From Gordionus sp. m RMFG-2023 (taxonomy: Eukaryota > Nematomorpha > Gordioida > Chordodea > Parachordodidae): a stretch of 64,000 bases of DNA. Location of the stretch: assembly GCF_954871325.1 (NCBI RefSeq), contig NC_088777.1:33829366-33893365 (forward strand). Reading direction: 5' to 3'. Made by a program: the position numbers and the translations under genes. Positions 25,878-36,559 of the stretch are shown here, in pieces. Below the pieces are notes generated by a model, which was not told the DNA's origin, made no database searches, and saw nothing but the letters and a program-made list of their open reading frames with translations. How positions within the stretch are numbered: the stretch's first letter is position 1; the number at the start of each line of letters is the position of its first letter.

Positions 25878-26429
25878 AATAATATTTAATATGAGAACTA
25901 ACCGTTTTTCATTATACGTTAAAATTCTCTATTTTTCTTGGTAGCTGTGAATTTTCTTTAACTGAAAACAACTTTTTCTTGAACACGTACTAGTTACTTC
26001 TAATGCTCGCAAAAAGCAAGATTTTTATTGAAATCGAAAAGGGGTAGGGATGAAGGCAATATCATTAAAATAAAATAAAAAGGGATTTTGACATACTTTT
26101 ATTTTTGTTAATTTTGTTTTGGTTCTTTTTATTTTTGATAATTTTGGATTTCCTATTGTTGATATTAATAACTTTAGACTTCCATTTTGCTAATTATGAT
26201 TAAACAGAAAAATAAAAAGAAATTGATAAAACTGAAAACCTTACTCAAAAAACCCTAGAGTTATCAAATAATAAAAGAATACAATATACAGGATAAATTT
26301 AATAATCTATTTATTTCGTTTGTTATTAAAGGACATCCATTGATCATAGTTAAAAAATTTGTAAAAATGATGGAAAGTAAATATTATTATATAGTTTTCT
26401 CTTATCCTGTCAATTTATTAAAACTATTT

Positions 26430-26600
26430 CTAAAAAAGGATTAGATACTTTTTAAAAATAAGATACAGGTATCTTGTAACTTATATCTTATTGAAATTTT
26501 TGATAAGTATCTAGAATCTAAATTATAAAATTTTTAAAAAGGATATGTATCTGTATCCGGATACAATTTTTTGAATATTTGCCCAACCCAGTATCTTATA
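26430..26600. mobile_element. Fragment of a GATAC-rich hAT-like end
   Basis: Repeated words GATAC/GTATC and GTATCCGGATAC lead to an edge near 26595 that reads inward CTGGGTTGGGCAAATATTC. Many hAT families have ends of this form followed by runs of the same short word. A similar edge, reading inward CAGAGTTGGGCAGGTTCTCG, occurs near 61286. No partner end or coding sequence was found. Confidence 0.4.
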
Positions 26601-27778
26601 TAAATAAATTTATGAGTATGCCCCTGTCTGTCACTTTGTAAGATATTATTTCATAGTAAATAATTTAACTACTTATAGAAATTAAATCATGATAGAGGTA
26701 TAAAATGATGGCAAGAAAAATTATCGTTTTATTGATCTGGCACATCCCACCGTTAATTTTTTTTTCGTTTTCACAATAAATCTAAAATCTGTTATTAGTT
26801 AATTTCAACAGCAATTTTACTCAAATTATGATTTTTTAAAACAAAATATTGATTTTTTAGCACTAGTTTTCCTTTAAAATAATAACTTAGTTAGTGTCCT
26901 TCATTACAATAAAAATGCTATATTAGGAAAGATGACAAAATCATTATATGTTAGAGTCTTGGATCGGACTTGTTTCTCGCGGGAACAAAAATCTAATATC
27001 CGAGAGTTCCGAAAAAATTTGACATTTTTTTTCGCCATGTTCGACAATCTGCCTGGCTCGAAAATTTATAGCTGAGTCAGTTCAGGTCTAAAATTATGAA
27101 TAATTACCCAATTCTCCCGACTCTTTTTTGGAAGGGTTGGATTCGAATTCATGCAAATATAATAAATTAGAATATTAATAGCTTTGTATATATATTTTCT
27201 ATATTTTAATTTTATTATTATGTGTCATAATATTAATTTTAGAAATGTAATTTTATTTTTTAAATGAAATATAATAGAATTGAAGATTAAAGTATATTTT
27301 GAAGATTTGAGTGATGGAAAGTTATTTGTGACGAATTTTAAAGATATGATTAAATTTTATACTTTCATCAATAAATAAAAAGAGTAAAATTGTGAAAAAA
27401 TAAAAAATCACCAACAAAACTTAAAAAAAGAGTAATTTTACAAATAATCAAATTTTTTCTTATTTTTTACTTTAATCGCCCGACGGCATCTGAAAATATC
27501 TCAAAAAAATGGAAAACGTTAAAAAGAATTTACTTTATAGCTACAATATATTTCTAAAATGTCAAGGCATTATAAGTATAATAATTTTTTTCATAATTTT
27601 TACCAACATTGCTTAAAAACGGTTTCATAGGTATTGTCGGTATTAATTTCAGTGAATTTTTAATTGTTTTGCAAAGTTAATATAATATATAATATATTTT
27701 TTAAATTTTACAATTTTTTTTATTATTTGATATAAAAAATGCAATAACTTTGACAAAAATTTAACATATATAATAAAC
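26601..27778. other. AT-rich region without recognisable gene
   Basis: No coding region is supported. A slightly GC-richer patch with TCGGAC, CTCGCGGGAA and CCGAGAG words at 26960-27130 may be a transposon end. Confidence 0.4.
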
Positions 27779-29090
27779 TTACATAAGAAATAACAAATGA
27801 AACAAAACCAAGAGGGGAATAATAAGGCAATAGAAATTTGATTTAATGATGTGGATTTCAAATTTTTGACGAAGATAAAATTCTTCTTTCCTCTTCTTGA
27901 AAATTTGTCTACCCAATTTTTTGATCAGGTCTTGAGCTTGAGGACCAAAAGTGATAAAAGTAGTCATGATGACTGGTACGTAATGCTATTGATCAGAGAT
28001 GCCCCCACTTATTTATCACATTTTATTTTATATATAGTTACTAAATCATTGTTTAGGTTGCCAAAGGGTCGATGCAGTAAAAATTTCAAGTTAGGAACTT
28101 GCCATTTTCCAAGATCACCAAGTGATTCTATCCAGTCTTCTATTGCCAGGAAACAAACCGATGAGTTCAGTCATAGAAAGAATCTCAACTGAATTTAAAC
28201 ATGTTTGATAAGGGAATTGCAAAGAGTGTGTAGGGTAGCTCGCACGCTACTCCTGATGCATTAAAGGCAATGTCTGCCTGAATCTGCCTGTTTGTGACAT
28301 ATATCACATTTGTGTGAGATGATCGAGTGAATGTTAAAACGAATAGCAAGCGCAAAACTAAATTCCTGCTCTTTGAGCTCAAGGCCTAGGTGTTTAGAAG
28401 GAATTGCCTTTACAAATATATGACCGAACAGATGTTCAAAGCAGAAATAGTAGAAGCCGACAGATTAAAAGTTGGTGTTAAGATAATCACCAATACCTGC
28501 TATCATTGGCTCATCTCAATCTTTCTGCTTGGTTGATATGGAATGAGGTGCGTTTGTGTTACGCTATAAGGAGAAAACCGCATTTAGTAAATAGACTTGA
28601 AAAAGATTGAGAGACAAGGCTAGAAGTGCACAAATTTAGAAGATATAAGTCCGCAAATCAATAAAGCGATTGGTCAAAGAATTTCGATTCCTCTATTGAA
28701 AGTGGGCAGAATAGCTTGAAGCCATTAGCTGTCATTAAAACGAAGAATGACAATTTTTTTACATGATTTCTTTTATTTTTAACTCTAAAGTTTTGAGTTC
28801 TCCATTAAATTTGAAGATAGCAGTGAATCTTAAAGCATAAGAAATTTTGGGAATGCTGAAATTTTTTTTATAAAACAACCCCTTAGAGTTCCTCAAGCTT
28901 TTGAGATTAGATTAAGATTTTTTTAAAATTTTTTGGATCGCTATTGCACCACTGATAGGTGAATCTATTTGGAGATTTCATTTTCTATGATATTCTTAAA
29001 TCTATAATTATTTTCAACTTCCGATTGTAAGGGGCAGAATTCAATTTTGTCTGTGTTAAGCTTGGACCAATGTAAACTCTTACATTTTTA
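27779..29090 (-). mobile_element. LINE copy B: degenerate non-LTR retrotransposon, 3' part
   Basis: On the minus strand, about 29080-29000 encodes SKLNTDKIEFCPLQSE, comparable to the GLSLNRKKCEISSL region after the reverse transcriptase active site in copy A. About 28380-28265 encodes EFSFALAIRFNIHSI and then CDICHKQADSGRHC, matching the zinc-binding CCHC region of copies A and C. 27779-27967 has LGRQIFKKRKEEFYLRQKFE, matching the C-terminus of copy C (LGSQISKLSEEPREGFFLRQ). The pieces lie in different frames with stops, so this is an old pseudogene truncated at the 5' side. It is locally richer in G+C than its flanks. Confidence 0.75.
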
Positions 29091-29469
29091 TTATGCTGCA
29101 CGCCTTAGCGATCTCCACTGGTATAATTGTTTTATATTTGTTTGTTTATCATAAGTATAAAGGATATGAACATCCAATACAATATATTTTGATTTCTCAA
29201 AATTCTGATATTTTCTGAAATTCTCTCCTACAAAAATATATGGAGAGTAAGGCCTGGGTACAGTCAATGATTTATATATATTATATATCAGTAAATATAC
29301 CAATAGAATACCGATATAAACTTTTCAAGAATTCTTATAATATTGGTTAAAAGAAAATAAAAACTATCGGGCCCTAAATTATCATATAATAACAATAATG
29401 ATTATAATTTTAGCCAAATTCAAATTTGGAGACATTTTTCCCATCATTATTTGAAATAATATTTGCTCT
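29091..29469. other. Spacer between LINE copy B and hAT copy
   Basis: No gene is supported. The edge at about 29094-29120 (CTGCACGCCTTAGCGATCTC) is relatively GC-rich and might be an element end, but nothing matches it elsewhere in the window. Confidence 0.35.
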
Positions 29470-31262
29470 TATTTTTAATAAATATTATTGTTTTTTAAAA
29501 ATATCAAGCATAAATTTATTAGGACTAATAACTATTTCTAATACACAATTTTAAATTAATGTGAATTATAAAAAAATTATATGTAAAGAATCACTTAAAT
29601 GACCCAAAATAGAAATTTGAATTTTTTGAGCTTTAAAATTTATATATAAAGTATAAAAAATTTAAATGTTAGAAATATAAATTAATACACAAAAAGCTTA
29701 GGGTATATTTGTATTTTGTATGTTATATATTTACAATGTAAAATCCAATCTTCGTTGGGATTGAGCTATTTTTTCAATTATCTCATCCTTGCTTGTGGTC
29801 AAATGCCTATGAATATTCAAAAGATCCAAACCTTTCAATCTACTTCAAAAGTTGTACTTCTTGGTATGTTTTTCAGAGACCTGCAGGCCCGACTCCCGGG
29901 CCGGACCGTATTGCCGGGTCCGAAATTTTTTTAAAAAACACCAGGGCTGAGCCTGAATTTAAAAAAAAACATCTAGGCCGGGCCTAAAAAATTTTTTTAA
30001 AAAAATATCCGGGCCGGACTGTATATTTTAAAACAGCCTATATTTAAAATCGTTATTATTATCTATAAAAATCAAAAATAAATATAATTTATTTTAAAAA
30101 AATCCGGGTCGGGCCTGAAAATTTTATTTTAAAAAAAGGCCGGGCCGGGCCTAAAAATTGAGCTTAGCCGTAAAAATCTTTAAAAAAATCCGGGTCGTGC
30201 CCTGCAAATGGTACATCTGCAGGGCTCTGTTATTCTTCTTAAAAAAGAGAATGTTCTCTCATTAGTTTACTATTGGGAAGAGTTGCTAATATATATAAAC
30301 CCTTTTAATACATTGGGAATATAATCTAAAATGTGTTTGAAATAATGCAGAGCATCCATAGCATTTTTTTGGGACTGTAGCAACCATAGTTAATCTTATA
30401 AACATAGTTATTCAGCTAATAAGGCATCATAAGATACTTTAACATCTTCATGATAAAAATCCAACAAATATTTTTTTTTCTATCACCATCTGAAAAAGGT
30501 TGGGAAGGCTTTTATGAAAATAATATTTGCAGATTGGTAAGTGCTGCATAATGAATTAAAAACCATTCATTTATTTGGTTTATAAATGTATTTGTATCTA
30601 AGATATACTCTTCTACTGATCCTATATTAATGTTTTAACTATGAGCTTGCTTTGCTGCAAGTCGAGTGAGACAAATATTAAACACGTATAGCTCTGCTTT
30701 TGACTTAACAATAACATATAAAATATGAAATTCTTCATAAACATTAGCCCTAATTTCCTTGAATTCTAATAAAATGCTCTCCGCTATTCTCATCTTCTTA
30801 ATCAAATCATCATGTTTTTGAAAAGTAATACATAAAATAGTTGTACATTCTAATGAGAAAAAAAATTTGGAATAAGCATTGAATCCAATAATTTTCTTGC
30901 TTCTAAGGAAAAATTTCTTTCAGGCCATTGTGATATGTCAGTAATAGCAAATAATCGGCTCTTCTAACTCCATAAAAGCTGTTACTGCTTGATGGCGGAG
31001 ACTCTATCTCGTAGGACAAGGTTGCAATTTCTTTCTCCCTGTTGGACAATTTCAGAATAATTATTATTTGACTAGAAATTTAAAAATGGTAGATAAATAT
31101 TACGCTACTAAAAATTTGAAAATAATAAGATAATATTACGCCGGAGAACTCGAAATCGAAATTAATTGATAAACTTAGTGATGAATGTGATAATAAATGT
31201 AATTAAATATATATTTAATATGAGATAGGAATAAATATTAATAAATATAAATTAATATAGTA
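29470..31262 (-). mobile_element. hAT transposon relic (TTF/ZMYM type), near-twin of the copy at 1-1247
   Basis: The minus strand carries the same pseudogene as 1-1247. 30700-31100 is almost base-for-base like 580-990, including the MRIAESILLELKEI segment. The 3' subterminal part at 29470-29700 matches 24290-24560 in reverse. The 3' terminal repeat itself is missing at the left edge. A GC-rich element (29874-30229) is inserted near the ERTFSSLRR codons, at the same place as in the copy at 1-1247. The 5' end appears to continue at 35839-35941 beyond an insertion. Many stops; dead. Confidence 0.8.
29874..30229. mobile_element. GC-rich CCGGGCC-type element nested in hAT (whole copy)
   Basis: 356 bp with inverted ends CAGAGACCTGCAGG and (inward from right) CAGAGCCCTGCAG. 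The interior alternates A/T runs with GCCGGGCC-like blocks. No frame of interest. Sequence on either side reads across into continuous hAT sequence (GGTATGTTTTT / TTATTCTTCTT). A clean 8 bp duplication is not visible. The short ends and GC-rich subterminal blocks fit a non-autonomous hAT. Confidence 0.65.
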
Positions 31263-31640
31263 CTGTGTAAATTTAATTCAAAACATTTCCATATTTATTA
31301 ATTATAAAATTTTTTATTTTATTATTTTCTAAAAAAACAAAAATAGTATTATATATTATAAAAATTTGGGCGCGTGAAAATCACTAATAAATTGTAACAA
31401 AAAAAAATAAATAATATTACAATACAACAAATAAAAAATAAAAAAAATATTAAATTATAACATTTCTTGATATTGTACATAATCGGAAAAAAAAATATAT
31501 ATAAGATTAAAACATAAATGTTTAATTATAACGAAAAAATATTTTTTTTTGTGGTTAAAATCTAAATATAGTTGCGATGCAAAATATAAATAAAATTAAC
31601 AAAAAAGTTTTTAATATAAAACAAATGACTATATTTGATA
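31263..31640. other. AT-rich stretch between hAT and LINE
   Basis: Very A/T-rich sequence without coding character. It may be the 3' flank of LINE copy A or part of the block that split the hAT. Confidence 0.4.
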
Positions 31641-32598
31641 AACTAGGAGGGAAATGGGAGTGTTTCGAAGAAACATTTGTAGTTCCCCTTTAGGATTTCA
31701 AATTGGACTTTTTGTTTAAGAGATAGGGACTCGTTTTTGACCCCTGTCCTTAACGAAATTCTTCTACCCAATTGATTTAAGAACTTATGGGATTGGGGAC
31801 CGGGGTTTCCAAGGACGCTAAAAATTAGGGGAATAAATATAAAAGAGTTAGGGAGGAATTTATATTGGTTTCTTGTAGTTCCAAGGGGTCGGTATTTCCG
31901 TTAGCCGGAAAGGAGGTAACACAAGAGACGTTCCAGACAAGTCTTTTGCCGCCGTTCTAAGACGTTAAAGACATGCCGTCAGGGCGCTTACCGTCAGCAT
32001 TTAGGAGATTTAATGGCTCCAAACTATTGGGGAAACCGGCCGAAATCAAGGCTTTGCCGATTAACCTATTAAGGTTGTCGTGCCTCAGGAAACGGCCACT
32101 GACTTTGAGGCACGAGAAACAATGTCTAGAGAAAGGATCAACCTGTTTGTGACAGGCAGCACAGGTGTCCACAGAAGGGATAAGGCAACCAAGCCTATGG
32201 CCAATGGCAGTTTGAAACTCATCGTCTGTGAGTAACGTTTCCTTTTTACCACTCGGAATCGCGTCTAGCCATTCATGGCCGTTAGTTTTTTTTGCGTTTC
32301 TGAGCAGTTGAAGGTTAGTTAGATCGGGATACATACAAAGTTTTTCAAACGAGCATTGAAGCATAGGGACCAGGAAGCTCTTTAGATGACAGGAAATTGG
32401 CTGCTCGGAGCCTTGGGTGATTAGAGTAAGCCCTTGTTTAGCTGAAGATAGAAGGGGATCGTCCAACTCGATAAGCGAGGAAATAGAATCGGCGAAGGAT
32501 ATTCGAGATGAATGAAAACACGCAATTGCCATAAGGAAGGGGGGGGGGGTGAAAATCCCAGTCCACCCCGGTAAGCGGTCATAGAGGCGAGGGACCAA
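31640..32598 (-). pseudogene. LINE copy A C-terminal part: CCHC finger and restriction-like endonuclease
   Basis: Frame 31957-32598 encodes the connector (SKQGLTLITQGSEQPI), then HEWLDAIPS, the zinc-binding CAACHKQVDPFSRHCFSC (C-X2-C-X9-H-X3-C), and GKRPDGMSL. In R2-type enzymes, an (R/K)PD-X12-14-(D/E) motif forms part of the nuclease site. Here a TAG follows SLTS, and the downstream residue equivalent to Asp is Asn (LVWNVSC), whereas copy C keeps LVWDYSC. The remaining C-terminus (ISLRTGVKNESLSLKQKVQF) is in another frame. Both the stop and the Asp-to-Asn change argue against activity. Confidence 0.8.
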
Positions 32599-33623
32599 TT
32601 GAAATCGGAAAAATTTAAGCCTAAAAGGGATTCGATAAAATGTTTAAATTTTAATTCGAAGACCTTAAGGAGAGTATTGAACTGGAAAACGGGGGAAGAT
32701 TTAAATAAATGCAAGAATTTCGGTAGAAAAAGACATTTTTTGGTGAGAAAGAAGAACTGATGCTTGGGGAGATGAGGAAGATTCTTGAGTGAATTGGAAA
32801 GGGACTGGATCAAATCGTCAAAAGTTTTTTGACAAAAGGAGGTTGAAAAACCGATAGGGGAACCTAAAAGACAGAGTTCCTCGTGCGGAATGATTGTAAA
32901 ATCTAAGGGAGGAATAAAATCCTTATTGTTGAGGGAGGAAATTTCACACTTTTTCCTATTTAGGGAAAGACCAATTTTCGAAGCTTCCATTTTAACGTAC
33001 TCTATGGCCGACATAACATTGGATAAAGAACCGCCAAAAGAGCCATCCTCGAGATACCATAAATTAAGGTCTAATTTGAAATTAGATTTTAAATTTTTGA
33101 TCAAATCATGAATCCCTATAGTAAAGAGCAGGGGGCCTAGTGGATCACCTTGCTGTATCCCCTCTTCGGAGGATATGGAAAATTCCCCGAATTTGAGTAA
33201 CGAAGGGAATGCATAACAGGAATTAAGGAAATTCCCATATTTTGGGAAATGGTGTAAAAAAGATGGTAAGAATGCCCTCCTATGGATGGTGTTGAAGGCA
33301 TTTCTGAAGTCTAACTTGCAGAAAACCTTATCGGCCTCAGTATTTATAAAAATACGCGCAACATGAGAGGCCACTTCACACCCACCTCTCACTCCAAATC
33401 CTAACTGTGAAGGAAATAAGAAGGAACTAGCCTTAGGCCGAATCCTATTTACAATAGCCTTGGCGACTAAACGACGAAAGAATGACCCTATGGCTATGGG
33501 TCTAACGCCGCCATCCGGTTTGGTCAAGGAAACAAGACGTGCGCCAAAAATAATAGGACGAATGCAAAGGGGAACTTCGCGTACGAGGATATTATTGCAA
33601 AGTTCGGTTAATGCTTTCAACAA
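32421..33623 (-). pseudogene. LINE copy A reverse transcriptase domain
   Basis: A 400-codon open frame with motifs in order: KPDGGVRPIAIG (RT2), KLDFRNAFNTIHR (motif A, catalytic Asp), GIQQGDPLGPLLFT (motif B), LWYLEDGSFGGS (motif C), GLSLNRKKCEI (motif D) and LLGSPIG (motif E). Motif C is normally YxDD; here it is YLED, so the first catalytic Asp is Glu. The frame ends in residues derived from reading a long C-run (minus strand) near 32540 in the wrong phase. The proper continuation, PPFLMAIACFHSSRISF, is in the next frame. The homopolymer could be a true shift or a sequencing error. Confidence 0.88.
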
Positions 33624-33647
33624 AGGGTCAATGAAGCCACTATCAGA

Positions 33648-34388
33648 TCATTGAATTAAATCCACAAAAAAATCAGGTCTGGAGCCGTCCAACCCACCTG
33701 TTGTCCCTTTTTTAAAGGACTTTAAGCATTTAACTACTTCGTCACAGGTAAAGGGAATAGGGAAAGAGGCATGCGGGTGGATGTTAAAAGGGGACGCTAG
33801 TGGATGTTTTTCAAGAAGTTGTTTAAATATAGTAACGTTGATAGGTGAAATAGAATCATCGGAAGACAATATTCGGGGAGCACCGCTATTATCTCCAAGA
33901 TCTAATTTTTCGGAGATCAATTTGTGACGGAAGGAGTTGGGGTTTAAAGCGTAAGAAGGAGAAAATTTATCGATAATCGAATTTCCAAAATTGGACACTT
34001 TTTCCTTAATTAAGGCAGATAAGTTATTTATTTTATTTTTGGGTTTAACTAGGACTCGAAAACAAAAACTAACCAGGTCTAACCATAAGGGTAGTGAGGA
34101 GAAATCCGAATTCAAATTATTTATAAGTGACGTGAGGAACCTTGAGATTGACTCTCGGGCGGCTATAGGGATCCTTGAAAGAACTGGGGGCTTATGCGAA
34201 TTAAGGAATAAATCAACAGAGCTTGAGGAACAAGGTGGACTGGGGTCATACGAGTGAGGATCGTTAATTAAAGGATCTGGGCCGTAAGAGAGGGGAAATT
34301 TTCCAGAATTGTGGCAAGCGGGTGAACTATGTTTCCTAAACACGCCATTTAAATTAAGCGAAATTATTTTTAAGCATACTTGACACAA
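33648..34388 (-). pseudogene. LINE copy A N-terminal part with first RT motif
   Basis: A 246-codon frame. Near its start CQVC is followed by H and C residues spaced like a small zinc finger (C-X2-C-X13-H-X4-C). R2-type elements carry N-terminal zinc fingers that bind the target. It ends with KCLKSFKKGTTGGLDGSRPD, the first conserved RT segment. There is no clear ATG: the frame opens just after a TAA, so the true start may be further upstream in another phase. A single TGA (near 33645) separates it from the RT frame, with which it is otherwise continuous. Confidence 0.8.
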
Positions 34389-34569
34389 GAGTTAACCATG
34401 GGATGGCTTTGAAAGGGAGAAAACACAAAAAAAAAGAAAAAATATATTAACGGATATAATTTTGAATGGAAGAAAAAAAGTAGAAGAAGATATTAACTAG
34501 GGAAATGGGGGAAAAAAAATCAAAATTGGAAAAAGAGGAAGATACCTGAGCTATCCTTTCAGAAGTATT

Positions 34570-34840
34570 ATCGAGATTAGAGGGGTTGGTAAGTTTAAAA
34601 AAAAATAAATAAATAAACAATAATATTTATAAAATAAGACTAGGTACATAAAGTATAAAAAGTATTGTTAAGAACAAAAAAAAAGGGGGGGGGGGTATAA
34701 ACAAGAAAAAAGGGGGAAAGAAAAAATCAAAAATTGAAAGAAAAAAGAAAGATTATGAACAATCGAAATTAGGAGGGTTGGTAAATTTAAAATAATAAAA
34801 AATTAGATGCATAAAGTATAAGGGGTATTAATGTTTAACT
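34570..34840 (+). repeat. Duplicated ~100 bp segment, period ~196
   Basis: GATTAGAGGGGTTGGTAAGT (about 34572) and AATTAGGAGGGTTGGTAAAT (about 34768) begin two related blocks. Each continues with A-rich sequence, then TACATAAAGTATAAAAAGTA or TGCATAAAGTATAAGGGGTA. An A-run followed by a G-run lies between them. Confidence 0.7.
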
Positions 34841-34859
34841 TATTAGGGGAATTTTTCGG

Positions 34860-35200
34860 GGTGTGATGTTATAGGGGGGAGGGGAAGTTAGGAATAAAAG
34901 GAACTTCGCAGGGAGAATTTTTAGTGTGGAGTGAGAAGGTTTGGTTAATAAAATGGATCATATCATCAGGATTTAACTTCGACGGGGTTTTCAGGGTGTG
35001 GGGATAAGAAGAGGTTTGGCAAATAAAATGGAGATTTAAGTAAAAATCGGATCGAACTTTGTCGGGAAAATTATTGGGATGTGGAGACGTGGGAAGGTTT
35101 GGCAAATAAAAAAATAATCGAAAAAACTGGTAAACCAAGAAATGCAAAAAAAAAAATTAAACTTTGTCGGGGAAATCTTTAGGGTGTGGTGATGTAAAAA
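34860..35200 (+). repeat. About four tandem units of 75-85 bp
   Basis: GAAGGTTTGGTTAATAAAAT, GAGGTTTGGCAAATAAAATG and GGAAGGTTTGGCAAATAAAA recur near 34935, 35011 and 35093. Between them, variants of CTTTGTCGGGAAAATTATTG and GGGTGTGGNGATG recur in the same phase. Spacing is 75-83 bases. On the LINE coding strand these lie upstream of the protein, so they could be promoter monomers. Confidence 0.75.
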
Positions 35201-35389
35201 GAATTCAAACTTAAGGAAATTTTTCTACGGCCGCAAAATAGGGAAATCTTAAGGTTGTCTTAGCACTATTCGTTACACAAAAGAAGTTAAGCGCTTCTAC
35301 TATTTGAAAAAGAAAGTTTTGATAGGACAAGCCTCCCTCGATGGTGCTTTCCGCGAATGTTGATATGTAGTTGGAAGAGCGATAATTGA

Positions 35390-35689
35390 TTATTTCGAAT
35401 ATGTTGGTATAATATTATATCATCTTTGAAGAGTGTAGATTATTATATTTTAGAAATCGACATTTTAATTGGACAAGATATCTTTTTTTTGAGAGAATTG
35501 AAAAGAGACGATATTTTCCGTGAATGGAGAGAACATTTTCTACGACCTTATATAAGAAATTGTTGGAGAAAATCATCGTAGGAAGGAATAGTCAATTTCG
35601 ATAACTATGATCGGGCATTAGTAGAGGCTCAGGGAATAAGAAAATCAAGAAAATATAAAAACCGGAAGAGGAGATATGCTCAAAAATAA
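35390..35689 (+). pseudogene. Unidentified coding-like remnant with basic C-terminus
   Basis: Read in one plus-strand frame, 35390-35689 encodes residues with protein-like composition, including RELKRDDIFREWREHFLRPY and, at the end, KSRKYKNRKRRYAQK then TAA. One TAG interrupts it at about codon 62. The tail is strongly basic. AATAAATA follows the stop and AATAAA occurs soon after, as expected of a polyadenylation region. I do not recognise the family. It could be the end of a host gene copy or of another transposon protein. Confidence 0.4.
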
Positions 35690-35838
35690 ATAAATACTGT
35701 TTTTATTTGAAAATAAAATTATTTGACTTGTAAAATGTTGTTGAAATAACATATTTTATATTCTTATCAATTTTTTACATAAAATTTTTATTTACATACG
35801 AATTAAAAAATATTGAAATGTTTTAAATTAAATCTGCA

Positions 35839-35941
35839 CAACACTCTAAACAAAAATATTTTTGAAAAATATATCCGGCATCTGCATTTTTTGACTTGGG
35901 GGGAGGGGGGTCCCCTCCCCCCCCCGCTGCGTACGCCAATG
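35839..35941 (-). repeat. hAT terminal repeat, probably the displaced 5' end of the copy at 29470-31262
   Basis: ATATTTTTGAAAAATATATC and CGGCATCTGCATTTTTTG are shared with 1170-1205, followed by G/C runs and CGCTGCGTACGCCAATG ending at 35941. It is the same end as 1247 and 23600. The hAT sequence at 31262 stops about where this resumes, which suggests that the 4.6 kb between them is an insertion. Confidence 0.7.
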
Positions 35942-36559
35942 TATAATAGTTATAATATATTTTTAAAATTAGATTCCAAAATATTAATTAAATTTTTATT
36001 CTTAGTTTTGCTTATTGTATTTTTACTCATCTCCAAGCTCTTCAAAACTGATTACATTTTCTTTTATAGATTTTACTTTTTATTATATTTATAAAAATGT
36101 AACTTTTTTAGTGCTTATTTATTAATAATTAATTTTTAATATTATTATCTTGAAAAATTATGCATAAACTTTTTTAGATTTTAAACTTGTAGTGAAATAA
36201 GATAAAATTATGTTAAGTCCACACATACCAGGTTTTTACTATTATACGAGAATTAAAAAAAAAAAATTTTTTTCTAAAAGAGCTTCTAAGAGTGAGATTT
36301 ATATTACTATTAAAATTTTTTTATTATTTTCGAATTTTTTTAAAAGATAAAAAAAATGAGTTAATATGAGGATAATAGATATTATAAGATTCTTATAAAA
36401 TAATTAATTTTTCAAATAAATTTTGGTGATAAGAAATAGAAAAATAATTTGAATTTCAAAAATAATTTATTTTTGTATTGTTTAAAATGGACATAAAAAT
36501 ATTTTAAGTTTCAGAATCACTAGTGTCATTTTTTTGAAGTATTTACTTTAGTTTTGCAA
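35942..36559. other. AT-rich stretch without recognisable gene
   Basis: Extremely A/T-rich sequence; no frame or repeat worth reporting. Confidence 0.5.

Larger units (their letters stand above)
31640..34388 (-). mobile_element. LINE copy A: non-LTR retrotransposon with reverse transcriptase and restriction-like endonuclease
   Basis: One reading direction holds, in order, an N-terminal zinc-finger-like region, a full set of reverse transcriptase motifs, a CCHC zinc-binding motif and an RPD-X15-(D/N) endonuclease motif. That order is typical of non-LTR elements with a restriction-like endonuclease (R2/CRE-like group). It is much richer in G+C than its surroundings. Four interruptions are visible: a TGA near 33645, a frame change at the poly-G run near 32540, a TAG near 31954 and a frame change just after. 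The last residues lie in a different frame down to about 31645 and match copy C. It is a fairly recent but dead copy. The clade assignment is by motif order only. Confidence 0.85.
34389..35389 (-). other. Probable 5' untranslated region of LINE copy A
   Basis: This purine-rich (plus strand) sequence abuts the start of the LINE coding region and contains two sets of internal repeats (34570-34840 and 34860-35200). Repeated 5' units are a feature of several LINE families. No convincing coding frame is seen. Whether it belongs to the LINE is inference from position; no second copy of it is in the window. Confidence 0.45.

Noticed and set aside
27851-28192. 113-codon plus-strand frame with balanced composition
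   Set aside because: It is the opposite strand of LINE copy B, whose minus-strand motifs (CDICHKQADSGRH, LGRQIFKKRKEEFYLRQ) explain the composition.
29091-29303. GC-rich edge near 29094 as a hAT terminal repeat
   Set aside because: No matching partner end and no target duplication were found, so it is not listed as an element.
33991-34257. Plus-strand frame opposite LINE copy A
   Set aside because: It is a shadow of the LINE N-terminal coding region; the minus strand carries recognisable motifs.
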